Of a DNA stretch of 15,865 nucleotides, positions 1 to 7,193 are shown piece after piece (within the stretch, counting starts at the first letter, position 1; each line of letters opens with the position of its first letter). This stretch comes from Methanobacteriota archaeon (GTDB lineage: Archaea > Thermoplasmatota > Poseidoniia > Poseidoniales > Poseidoniaceae), in NCBI GenBank assembly GCA_002719475.1, contig PBHQ01000011.1:36710-52574 (forward strand), read 5' to 3'. The notes below the pieces were generated by a model that was given only the letters and a program-made list of their open reading frames with translations, did not search any database and was not told the DNA's origin. Made by a program: the position numbers and the translations under genes.

Positions 1-2
1 CT

Positions 3-2198
3 GATGGCCAAGGAAATCAAGTTGCAATGGGTGGTTCGACAGTGTGTCCGGATTCTCCCTCTAATTGTGGTTGGAATATTGGAGAGAACGCACCTGATTG
101 GGATGCTTCTCTAGTGACCTATTCAATCCGTGAAGAGTTTGAACCTGAGTTGAATCCGGAAAATTCTACAATTGTTGGACATAATGACAAATCTCCTCTT
201 CATCCTGGTATTCCATACAACCTTGTTCTACAGTTGGGTGACATGAATGGTTGGAGTGATATACAGAGGGTACGTTTGGCCCTAGCTGGAGATTTCAATG
301 ATGATGAGACGATGATTACCGTCGAGATAATTGAAGGTGAAATGGGTCAACCGGATATGGAATTGAGTTCTGGTGGTGCTGGACTTGCAGTAAGTAATCT
401 TTACAGCGTAATCGCTGAAGATCCTGAGAATTCCTCTCGCGTATTCATTAACATCCGCTTCCAATTGACATGGTCATTCCCTGAGAAGTGGGATACTAAT
501 GGAGAGTCATTCTTCATTCCAAAGATGGAGGTTACCGATCGTGCTTGTGGTCTGGACCTTAGTGTCCCCTGCCACGAAGCAAGAATTGGAATGGGTAATG
601 ACTTGTGGAGTTTAGACAATGACCTACGCTTTGACCTTGAACAAGGACACATCAAAGCTGTAGAATTACGTAATGGAATGGACCATTATCATGGAGATGA
701 AACGACTTCATTGATTGGTTCAGGTCAAGCGCTAAGGTTCTCTGGAAGAGTTCTATTCAGTGAAGATTCTACTCCTGCTCCTGCGGGCTCATTCGATATT
801 GTTCTAGGAGATTTGGAACATCAATGGAGAACTACTCCTCGGGAAGGTGGATACTTTTCACTAGATATGTTGGTTCCTGAAGTCCGCAGCGGTCGATTGG
901 ATCTTTGGGCGACCATGGAGGAAATGCCCGGCTTAGCAACTGATGAAACCACTGAGGATGTTAGACTACGTTTCATAGTCGATAACGGAAGGCCTATCAT
1001 CGATGGGATTTCAATCTCCGAGGTTATCGACGGAGAGAGTATTCCTCTTTCCAGTATTTCAGAGGCCCAAGTGGTTTTGTCAACCAGTGATGACCACGGC
1101 TTTGATCTTGGCACATATCCGACCATGCATTACCTGTTGAGGGCAGGGGCTAGCGAGGTCAGCAGAGGTAGTCTTCCATTGTCAGAAGGCTTGGATGTCG
1201 ATGGCGAGGTATTCTGGTCGGCTATTTTCGATATCAGTGATTCAGGTGCAACTCAAGTTCTACCCACATACACTCTAGATGTATGGGTGACCGGGGCAGA
1301 TGCTAGTGGTAATCCATTCGATGCTACTGGAAATACTGAGCCCCAACCAGTTGCATCATTTTCATTCATTCGCACTGGCCCCGTATTGGACCTGATGGCT
1401 GAAGACACGACCATGGTTTGGAGTGATCCTAGTCCGGCTTCAGGCGACGCTGTTCATTTGGAGTTACATGGATTCAACACGGTACCGATGATTGGTGAAC
1501 TCAGATTTGTTCTGGAGCAGAATATTGCTGGTGATTGGATTGAGGTGTCTCAGCGGAATGCCACTATCAAGGGTGAAAGTGAGATACATGTGATTTTGCC
1601 ATTTAGTGTTCCAGCCGATGCAGAAGGTGCTCTTGAATTCAGAGTGCGTGAATTCGATCAAGGGTTTGAACTTGACAGGAAGAGTACAACACCTCTATTC
1701 ATCAGTGATGATGTGATGCGAGATGGTGATGCCTTGGCTCAACAGGTGAGTGATTCAGGACTTAGTGTACTGCTTTATCTTGTAGCTTTAGGTTGTGCGA
1801 TTTATGGTATTTGGATGATGGTATTGTACCGTGATTCGATACGACCTGATGATGAAGAAAGATTAGATCAAACCAGCGATGTCATGCAGGATCTATCTGC
1901 GAGCAAGGAGTTACCTCCACTAACTCCGGAATCTACTGCTGTTCCTGCTCCGAATATGCAAGCGGCTTTACCCACTCCTCCTGCCCCCAATATGCAGGCC
2001 GCTCTACCCGGAAACACCCCTCCCCCGCCAGATATGTCAGCCGCACTACCTACCCAACCTGCGGCTCCTATCCCTGCTCCTGCTCCGGCCGATAGAGGAA
2101 TTGCTCCTATCCCTGCTGAAGGTCTTCCTCCGGGATGGACAGATGATCAGTGGCAGCATTATGGTTGGACCTGGCTTGAACAGCAGGGGCGTGCCTGA
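3..2198 (+). CDS. Large surface protein, C-terminal membrane anchor and Pro-rich tail (5' partial)
   Basis: The frame is open from the left window edge, so the gene starts upstream; the first ATG inside (27) is probably not the true start. About 570 residues are extracytoplasmic, beta-rich and acidic, with Ig-like or carrier-type repeats (for example around nt 730-920, a RFSGRVLF... segment). One hydrophobic span lies near nt 1758-1827 (LLYLVALGCAIYGIWMMV), followed by basic/acidic residues, so the C-terminus should be cytoplasmic. The tail holds three near-copies of a PxPNMQAALP unit (nt 1944-2058), more Pro/Ala sequence, and ends with GWTDDQWQHYGWTW (nt 2133-2174). This suggests an envelope protein with an outside beta-rich stalk and an internal docking tail. 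No enzyme motif was recognised; ligand and function are unknown. It is followed directly by a small gene on the same strand. Confidence 0.8.
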   Translation, partial: DGQGNQVAMGGSTVCPDSPSNCGWNIGENAPDWDASLVTYSIREEFEPELNPENSTIVGHNDKSPLHPGIPYNLVLQLGDMNGWSDIQRVRLALAGDFNDDETMITVEIIEGEMGQPDMELSSGGAGLAVSNLYSVIAEDPENSSRVFINIRFQLTWSFPEKWDTNGESFFIPKMEVTDRACGLDLSVPCHEARIGMGNDLWSLDNDLRFDLEQGHIKAVELRNGMDHYHGDETTSLIGSGQALRFSGRVLFSEDSTPAPAGSFDIVLGDLEHQWRTTPREGGYFSLDMLVPEVRSGRLDLWATMEEMPGLATDETTEDVRLRFIVDNGRPIIDGISISEVIDGESIPLSSISEAQVVLSTSDDHGFDLGTYPTMHYLLRAGASEVSRGSLPLSEGLDVDGEVFWSAIFDISDSGATQVLPTYTLDVWVTGADASGNPFDATGNTEPQPVASFSFIRTGPVLDLMAEDTTMVWSDPSPASGDAVHLELHGFNTVPMIGELRFVLEQNIAGDWIEVSQRNATIKGESEIHVILPFSVPADAEGALEFRVREFDQGFELDRKSTTPLFISDDVMRDGDALAQQVSDSGLSVLLYLVALGCAIYGIWMMVLYRDSIRPDDEERLDQTSDVMQDLSASKELPPLTPESTAVPAPNMQAALPTPPAPNMQAALPGNTPPPPDMSAALPTQPAAPIPAPAPADRGIAPIPAEGLPPGWTDDQWQHYGWTWLEQQGRA
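1944..2091 (+). repeat. Pro/Ala-rich tail with three PNMQAALP-type units
   Basis: Inside the cytoplasmic tail of the upstream surface protein, the units APNMQAALPTP, APNMQAALPGN and PPDMSAALPTQ follow one another at about 12-14 codons, then a PAPIPAPAPA stretch. The DNA of the copies differs at synonymous sites (for example caagcggct versus caggccgct), so the peptide, rather than the DNA, seems to be conserved. This is a protein-level tandem repeat, not a mobile or structural DNA repeat. Confidence 0.7.
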
Positions 2199-2225
2199 TT
2201 GCCTGATGAACTTCCGGGACTAAAG

Positions 2226-2648
2226 ATGACCACTCTGCATGAACGCATGGTGCACATGGTCAGGCAGTTGGATATTCCTGTTCTCGAGGCCAGTTTGGTT
2301 GTTTCAAAATATACGCGAATTCTTTTGGAAGCATTACAGAACCAAGCCGAAAATAATGGTGAGAGAATACCAGAGGAGTTGACAGAGCCTTTACCAATCG
2401 AGTTGGCAGAATCCGATGAACAGGCAATGAAGGATTTTGATTTAGACCGGCTCTTGGAGGTTGTTGATGAACAACGTATGGATATTCTTGATACCTTGAT
2501 TCGTAATACCATCAACGAGGAAGAAATTACCCATGCGGATTCTTTGTTTGTCATGCGCACTTGGGAAAGGGACCTGAGGCAGATGTTGTCACAGGTAAAG
2601 AGCCCAGGGCAATTGTTCTCACCGATGCAAATTCCTGAAGACCACTAA
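2226..2648 (+). CDS. Small acidic helical protein, unknown function
   Basis: A 140-residue reading starting MTTLHERMVHMVRQLD. An in-frame TTG at 2199, right after the previous stop, would add nine residues; ATG 2226 is preferred as the stronger codon and because the helical region begins there. The protein is cytosolic (no signal or membrane span), rich in Glu/Asp and Leu, and predicted by eye to be almost all alpha-helical, with a hydrophilic linker near residues 50-65 (ERIPEELTEPLP). It has no catalytic or metal motif I recognise. It lies 27 bases after the anchored surface protein and 45 bases before a lipoprotein, so the three may form one transcript; a cytosolic partner of the surface protein's tail is possible but only an inference. 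Confidence 0.7.
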   Translation: MTTLHERMVHMVRQLDIPVLEASLVVSKYTRILLEALQNQAENNGERIPEELTEPLPIELAESDEQAMKDFDLDRLLEVVDEQRMDILDTLIRNTINEEEITHADSLFVMRTWERDLRQMLSQVKSPGQLFSPMQIPEDH

Positions 2649-2693
2649 ACAGTCTCCGCACAGGTTGAATAGTGATTGTTTCTTGCCCAGTAC

Positions 2694-3482
2694 ATGCAAT
2701 CCCGATTGTTTGCTATGCTCACAGTCTTCTTGCTGAGCGGTTTGAGCGGCTGCTTTGGAGGTGGCGGTGATGGAATATTCGGCGATGGTGAAGAGTTGTA
2801 TGGGGAGCCAGGGGGATTGACTTTGGCTTGTTTGAGATCCGACGGTTTCGACAGTATGGTGGTGGAGATTGATTATTCCACAGGATACCAACCCGATTCC
2901 AGTACTGTTTCAACATTGAAATCACGTCTGCAGCAAGTTTGTGACAAACCTGGTGGAATCGACATTCAATTGTCAGAGACTAATTTTGAACACCAAGGAA
3001 GTTGGAGTGCAGATGATGTCAGAGAAATCGGTAGAGATACTAGAGGAGGAGTTCCACAAGATGGGAAAGTTTTGCGATGGCATTTGTTGTTCCCAAGTGG
3101 GTCATATGAGAATGATGGTGTGCTCGGAGTAGCGGTCGATGCTTCAACTGCGGCGGTGTTTCTCGATGATGTGAGAGATGCAGAACCTTGGACAACAAGA
3201 CCCAGTGCAGAGCAGATAGAGGAAGCTGTTACTGTTCATGAAGTAGGGCACTTGTTGGGGCTGGTAAATTTGGTATATCAATCTCCACGACCACATGAAG
3301 ATCCAGACCACCCAGGTCATTCGAACAATGAAGATAGTGTCATGTATTGGGCAGTAGAGTCTGGCGATATTAGTAGTTTCATCAGCAACGATGTGCCGGA
3401 TGAATTTGATGCGGATGATTTGGCAGACCTTGCTGATTTAGCATCGGGTGAGTTAGTAGCTAGCAAACAATTGTGGTCATAA
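2694..3482 (+). CDS. Lipoprotein with metzincin-like zinc metalloprotease motif
   Basis: 262 residues from ATG 2694; a TTG at 2676 would add six residues. The N-terminus is a short basic-hydrophobic signal ending in a lipobox, LSGC, with Cys20 the likely lipidated residue, followed by a Gly-rich linker. Residues 182-192 read HEVGHLLGLVN, the zinc-binding helix of metzincins (HExxHxxGxxH) with Asn where the third His is expected. Shortly after comes HEDPDHPGHS (201-210) and SVMYW, a plausible Met-turn at Met217. Known of the family: two helix histidines bind zinc, Glu183 is the general base. Inference: the third ligand is a His of the HPGH segment. The protein would act at the outer membrane face as an anchored endopeptidase; the substrate is unknown. 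The acidic C-terminus repeats DLADLADL. The stop abuts the stop of the next, convergent gene. Confidence 0.8.
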   Translation: MQSRLFAMLTVFLLSGLSGCFGGGGDGIFGDGEELYGEPGGLTLACLRSDGFDSMVVEIDYSTGYQPDSSTVSTLKSRLQQVCDKPGGIDIQLSETNFEHQGSWSADDVREIGRDTRGGVPQDGKVLRWHLLFPSGSYENDGVLGVAVDASTAAVFLDDVRDAEPWTTRPSAEQIEEAVTVHEVGHLLGLVNLVYQSPRPHEDPDHPGHSNNEDSVMYWAVESGDISSFISNDVPDEFDADDLADLADLASGELVASKQLWS

Positions 3483-3818
3483 TCAGATTCCAAGACGTTT
3501 GTTTCGAATTGTCGCAACCCTATTGCTTGAGACTTGCCAAGCATCTACTAGTGACCAAAGATAGATTCCAAACCAAAGAATTACAGTGAAGGCAAGAGGA
3601 ATCTGAAGCAGGGTCCAATCTCCAGCCTTGCGATGTTGTCGGTTGAAGTGCTGTCCGAGAAATAAGAGTGGGATTGCAGCTAGCAGAACAGCGACAAGAG
3701 GGCGAATTGAACCCCACAAGCCGACTCCGGCTGTTAGTTCCCTCCAGATGACTTTGCGTAGACTGACTTTTTTCTTGGGCTGTACCGCAAGTTGGACTAC
3801 AATCTCTTCTTCGCTCAT
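3483..3818 (-). CDS. Small two-span membrane protein
   Basis: 111 residues starting MSEEEIVVQLAVQPKKK. The first 37 residues are cytosolic-looking with a basic cluster (KKKVSLRK), then come two hydrophobic spans at about 38-55 and 71-93 joined by a short basic loop (GQHFNRQHRKAGD), and a basic C-terminus. The positive-inside rule is ambiguous because both the loop and the ends are basic. No family recognised. It lies 20 bases downstream of another minus-strand membrane gene, so the two are likely co-transcribed. Its TGA directly abuts the TAA of the upstream lipoprotein gene on the opposite strand. Confidence 0.7.
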   Translation of the reverse strand: MSEEEIVVQLAVQPKKKVSLRKVIWRELTAGVGLWGSIRPLVAVLLAAIPLLFLGQHFNRQHRKAGDWTLLQIPLAFTVILWFGIYLWSLVDAWQVSSNRVATIRNKRLGI

Positions 3819-3838
3819 TCCAACACTACCATTGTTGT

Positions 3839-4411
3839 TTATCGATCGTACATATTAACTACGCCGGTTTCCTTACCGGCTAATTTTTTCCACATCAGGC
3901 CTAGCAAGAACAGCGCTACAGCAAGAACTCCCACGACATACTCAAAGGGTACTCCTGTCCGGTTTTCTAAACCATGTTCGATGGTGCTGAATCTCCAAGC
4001 CACTGTTCCCGCTAGTAAACCTGCTAAAAGCAGAGTGTTCGATCTTCGTCTGACCGCAGATTCCGACATATCGGCAACATCTTTTGGGGTCATCTGCATT
4101 CCCAACATCGCTCTTAGCCAAAGTGGCAATAGACGCTTGAAGTCGTTAATTGATTGAGAACAGAGCCACAAACCTATCCCCGGCCCTAGTAGCCACCAAT
4201 CGACTTCTCCCCACAGCCAATTCAGCGGATTGAACTCACTTTGCCAAATCGAAGATATTGCAAAGAATACTGAAACACCAGCGACCGAATATAGCATAAC
4301 ATCAGCAACGATTATTCCGAGGTCTGCTGCTTCTTCACCACTATCATCTCTGAAGTGAGAGTGCGAATGAGAAAGTGACATCTGCTCTAGTTCCCAGTCA
4401 TTCATCGGCAT
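3839..4411 (-). CDS. Four-span membrane protein with His-rich N-terminus
   Basis: 190 residues from ATG 4411; the ATG two codons later (MNDWELEQ) is equally possible. The N-terminal 30 residues are hydrophilic and contain SHSHSHF, a small His-Ser cluster that could bind a metal. Hydrophobic spans lie near residues 31-53, 72-88, 125-141 and 157-174, with a long basic-amphipathic loop (about 90-123) holding KRLLPLWLR and RRRS. This is consistent with N- and C-termini inside and four spans. No transporter or enzyme signature was recognised. It is the first gene of a two-gene minus-strand unit and starts 50 bases from the divergently read C15-Nudix gene. Confidence 0.7.
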   Translation of the reverse strand: MPMNDWELEQMSLSHSHSHFRDDSGEEAADLGIIVADVMLYSVAGVSVFFAISSIWQSEFNPLNWLWGEVDWWLLGPGIGLWLCSQSINDFKRLLPLWLRAMLGMQMTPKDVADMSESAVRRRSNTLLLAGLLAGTVAWRFSTIEHGLENRTGVPFEYVVGVLAVALFLLGLMWKKLAGKETGVVNMYDR

Positions 4412-4426
4412 TCTCTCGCGGTTATG

Positions 4427-4435
4427 GCATAATGC
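4427..4435. promoter_or_regulatory. Possible shared promoter element between divergent genes
   Basis: The 50-base gap between the divergent starts at 4411 (-) and 4462 (+) contains GCATAATGC, a nearly perfect palindrome and the most AT-rich core of the gap. It sits about 21 bases from the minus start and about 30 from the plus start, close to where an archaeal TATA box lies for transcripts with very short leaders. The match to the archaeal TATA consensus is weak, so this is a candidate only. Confidence 0.25.
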
Positions 4436-4461
4436 TCTTGTGGCTGTCTTGAACCCAAGGC

Positions 4462-5550
4462 ATGCGGTTGGGGCCTATGCGTAGGGGGCGGATTCTAGTT
4501 ACAGGCTATCCTCCATTTGCAGGAGGAACACGGAATATCAGTCAGATATTGATTGAGCGTCTTGTTAACTTAGGATTCGAACGAATCGCAATACCTACGG
4601 GTCCTCGTGTAAATGATGACGGCACTCCTTCACATAAGAAGGAAGAGATGGAGGTGGAGTGGAACACTCAGTTGTTATCATGTGATGAAGCGGGTTCTAG
4701 GTGGACTGCAGAAAGGGTAAATTCTCTCGAATACGATGCAATACTTCACCTTGGTCTTTGCAATATTTGTGAACAGCCCAGATTGGAATCTGTTGCAAGG
4801 AACATTCTGGACATGCGTATTGAAGACAACTCAGGACGTTGCTTACAAGGAGAAAATGTCATTTTGGGTGGATTAGACCAAATTCGGAGCACTGCCCCTT
4901 TGAATCGTTTACCAATAGAAGAATTGTGCATGATTTTGGAGGATTCCGATGATGCAGGTTCATTTGTGTGCAATGAAACATATTACCGAACCTTGGCTGC
5001 AATAGAAAAGAATGCTGTGCAAGATTCATTTGGACGCCCCTTGCCGTGTTTGTTCCTTCATCTCCCTGATGCATATGGGGAGGAGATTGAGAAACAGTTA
5101 GCATTGGTAAAACAACTGTCTGCGTGGCTACTTACTCGTCCACGCATCACTGTAGCATGTTCTGTGTTGGAGGATACTGATGGGAGTCTAATCAGTTGTC
5201 GAAGATCTGCAGATCAAAGTTTTGCTGGAGCATGGGAGTTTCCTGGGGGAAAGGTCGAGCGAGGTGAATCTTTGCAAGAAGCGTTCATTAGAGAATTGGA
5301 TGAAGAATTGGAGGTTGTAATCGAGCCCTTGGCTCCGCTGGCTCAACATGTACACGTGATGCCAAACTTAGAGATTGAGTTACATGCATGGCATTGTAGG
5401 ATAACTGACGGAATCCCGAGATTGAGTGTACATGATGCTATGCGGAAGTTGCAGGTTGATGAATTGTTGAATGTGGAATGGATCGATGCCGATTTGCCTA
5501 TGATTGCTGAAATCCAGAAGGCTTTGAGAAACTCAGAAAATGCTGCGTGA
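4462..5550 (+). CDS. Fusion: pyroglutamyl-peptidase-like (C15) domain plus Nudix hydrolase
   Basis: 362 residues. Residues 10-205 match peptidase family C15: the N-terminal ILVTGYPPFAGG strand-loop, RLESVARN with the expected catalytic Glu109, AGSFVCNETYY with Cys170, and LFLHLPD with His200, all in family order. C15 enzymes remove N-terminal pyroglutamate from peptides. Residues 228-350 form a MutT-like Nudix domain: WEFPGGKVERGE runs into RELDEELEV, giving the Nudix box with Glu278, Glu281 and Glu282 present but Glu284 where the late Gly is usual. MutT-type enzymes hydrolyse oxidised or other nucleoside triphosphates. A free C15 enzyme is about 200-220 residues, so both domains are near full length and a single reading frame joins them with a linker of only about 20 residues. 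ATG 4477 is an alternative start. The last 18 bases overlap the convergent UPF0201 gene. Confidence 0.85.
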   Translation: MRLGPMRRGRILVTGYPPFAGGTRNISQILIERLVNLGFERIAIPTGPRVNDDGTPSHKKEEMEVEWNTQLLSCDEAGSRWTAERVNSLEYDAILHLGLCNICEQPRLESVARNILDMRIEDNSGRCLQGENVILGGLDQIRSTAPLNRLPIEELCMILEDSDDAGSFVCNETYYRTLAAIEKNAVQDSFGRPLPCLFLHLPDAYGEEIEKQLALVKQLSAWLLTRPRITVACSVLEDTDGSLISCRRSADQSFAGAWEFPGGKVERGESLQEAFIRELDEELEVVIEPLAPLAQHVHVMPNLEIELHAWHCRITDGIPRLSVHDAMRKLQVDELLNVEWIDADLPMIAEIQKALRNSENAA

Positions 5551-6027
5551 AGTACCGTCTCTCGACATCCGATGTTCATCTCCGATGTTACGGGGTACCA
5601 TTTGTCTACCTTGGTGCCAAGTTGCATCTTCCAACCACTTGCCAAGATTTTTTCCAGATAATTTGATGCTGAAACTACCCCCTAGTGGTTCTTCGTCGTT
5701 AAGACAGAATGAGATTTTGTTTGCCATTGCAGCCTGCCGAGACAGTTTGAATATCGTACTGTCCTGATGCAAAGATTGGCTCATCGCATCTAAAGCAGTG
5801 TCCAGTATTCTCTCCTCTGCCATCCTCTCAAGAATTGCGTCAAGGCTTAGATTAACGAAATTCCACTGCACCTTTTCTTTTGGCATGGGAAATGAACACG
5901 GTCTATCTTCCAACTCATCGGCAATTACCTCTGGAAACAGTTTTTGCAGCGAGTTGAAAACTTCTACAGGGTCATCGGCTCCAGACAAGATTGTCGAGCA
6001 ACTGACCTGAATTGCCTCGTCCTGCAT
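5533..6027 (-). CDS. UPF0201 family protein (predicted RNA-binding fold)
   Basis: With the start at ATG 6027 (MQDEAIQVSCS) the protein has 164 residues. An in-frame ATG at 6126 would add 33 residues and overlap the divergent glycosyltransferase gene; I prefer 6027 because family members begin near this first strand and a TATA-like box lies at the right distance. Family hallmarks: an early VEVFNSLQKLFP helix, ERILDTALDAM, then LSRQAAMANKISFC and EEPLGG, matching the conserved ILD..., KQAA...F and PLG segments of the archaeal UPF0201 (COG1931) group. Its role is unestablished; an RNA-binding, ribosomal-protein-like fold has been proposed for it. The C-terminal 25 residues (WHQGRQMVPRNIGDE...) go beyond the usual family end and cross into the 3' end of the convergent fusion gene. 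Confidence 0.75.
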   Translation of the reverse strand: MQDEAIQVSCSTILSGADDPVEVFNSLQKLFPEVIADELEDRPCSFPMPKEKVQWNFVNLSLDAILERMAEERILDTALDAMSQSLHQDSTIFKLSRQAAMANKISFCLNDEEPLGGSFSIKLSGKNLGKWLEDATWHQGRQMVPRNIGDEHRMSRDGTSRSIF

Positions 6028-6047
6028 GCCTAGGGCATGACTGCGAG

Positions 6048-6060
6048 ATAAATCAATAAT
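6048..6060 (-). promoter_or_regulatory. TATA-like box for the UPF0201 gene
   Basis: The AT-only-but-one stretch ATAAATCAATAAT on the plus strand reads ATTGATTTAT on the minus strand. The TTTAT part lies 21-26 bases upstream of the ATG at 6027, the spacing of an archaeal TATA box for a leaderless transcript. This supports 6027 as the start. No BRE was confidently identified. Confidence 0.35.
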
Positions 6061-6108
6061 GCTCTTGAAGGGGGCAATATTCAGGTATTCGCCGCGTAGG
6101 GAAGCAAC

Positions 6109-7137
6109 ATGGAGGGCTCCGAGCAACCAATTGTGGTATCTGTCGTGCCAACCTATAACGAAGAGAAATGGATTGAACGTTGTCTATCATCACTTCTTGC
6201 CCAGACCTATCCTTCTGATAAGCATAGAATTCACGTTGTCGATGGTGGTAGCACCGATTCAACCCTCGATGTTGTTCGTCGATTGAAGGACGATAGTGAT
6301 GGCCCGCAGATAACTATCTTCGATAATCCTCAACGCAGAGTACCACATGCTCGAAACCTCAGTCTTGCAAATATGCAGGATGATGTAGAGTTGGTATTCG
6401 AAGTGAATGCGCATGGCTGGGTTCCAGAAGAACATCTTGAGAAAAGAGTGTCTGACATGCTTGAAATCGAGGCGGAACTAGGATTTCCCATAGCTGGAGT
6501 AGGATGCAGGGTCATGCCCTATGGCGATGAAGATATGGGGTTGTTTGCAAGGTGGGTTGAGTCAACAATTTCCAGTCCTCTTGGAAGCGGGGATGGCCAA
6601 TTTGCTAGGTTTACTGGTAGACACCAACACAAGGTGCCCGCATTTGTTATTCATAGAATGGAAGCGCTTCAGGATGCTCAAGGTTGGGATGAATCATTAC
6701 CGACCAATCAGGATTCTGATTTGAGCATGAGATTGATCAAGAGGGGTTGGCAGTTGTGGCGTTCAGATGTCAGCCCATTTCACATGGTGAAGCGAAGAAG
6801 GCCTCTAGAATTTGTTCGTATGTGCAGAAGATATGGATTCTGGAGAACAAAGACACTATTTCGACATGGAAGTCGTTTCAATATTCGTGAGTTTCTTCCA
6901 TTGTTCGGAGTCATTTTGACATTGGCGATGTTCTTTTCCGGCTTCCAATATTGGTTTGCTCCTCTGGCTGCTTATGGCTTAGCTGTAGTTCAAGTTGGAT
7001 TTATGGAGGCTATGCGAAGTAAGGACGTTTCACTGATCTTTGGTTTGCCGTTATTGCTACCGATTCTACATACAATGTTCACTTTAGGAATGTTTGAGGG
7101 CTTGATTCGAAGTAGTCTATCAATTGAGGACAGATGA
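6109..7137 (+). CDS. Membrane-associated family 2 glycosyltransferase, ExoA-like
   Basis: 342 residues. The GT-A domain begins with VVSVVPTYNEEKWIERCL, then VVDGGSTDST (43-52), a standard nucleotide-sugar-binding start of GT2 enzymes. VPHARNLSLANM and FEVNAHGWVPEEHL (97-110) match the region of ExoA (succinoglycan glucosyltransferase) that reads D-A/G-H; here the first Asp of the DxD-like motif is Asn100. TNQDSDLSMRLIKRG (199-213) carries the acceptor-side Asp, and RRYGFWRTKTLFRHG (240-254) is the basic segment typical of this group. Three hydrophobic spans follow (about 262-330). It would transfer a sugar from a nucleotide donor to a lipid-linked or surface glycan at the inner face; the exact sugar cannot be read. 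An AATATT at 6076-6081, about 30 bases upstream, could be its TATA element. Confidence 0.88.
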   Translation: MEGSEQPIVVSVVPTYNEEKWIERCLSSLLAQTYPSDKHRIHVVDGGSTDSTLDVVRRLKDDSDGPQITIFDNPQRRVPHARNLSLANMQDDVELVFEVNAHGWVPEEHLEKRVSDMLEIEAELGFPIAGVGCRVMPYGDEDMGLFARWVESTISSPLGSGDGQFARFTGRHQHKVPAFVIHRMEALQDAQGWDESLPTNQDSDLSMRLIKRGWQLWRSDVSPFHMVKRRRPLEFVRMCRRYGFWRTKTLFRHGSRFNIREFLPLFGVILTLAMFFSGFQYWFAPLAAYGLAVVQVGFMEAMRSKDVSLIFGLPLLLPILHTMFTLGMFEGLIRSSLSIEDR

Positions 7138-7193
7138 CTTAATTCTGTTCAGGTCACGACAACTTTGAACAGTATGATTGTGGGCGTATATGC

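Noticed and set aside
2199..2225. TTG start right after the upstream stop for the small acidic protein
   Set aside because: An ATG nine codons later is a stronger start and the helical protein begins there; the TTG cannot be excluded.
5540..6010. Two open frames of 70-75 codons on the plus strand
   Set aside because: They are antisense to the UPF0201 gene, whose family motifs are clear on the minus strand.
6028..6126. Longer UPF0201 start at ATG 6126
   Set aside because: It would overlap the start of the divergent glycosyltransferase and add residues outside the family, and a TATA-like box fits the 6027 start.
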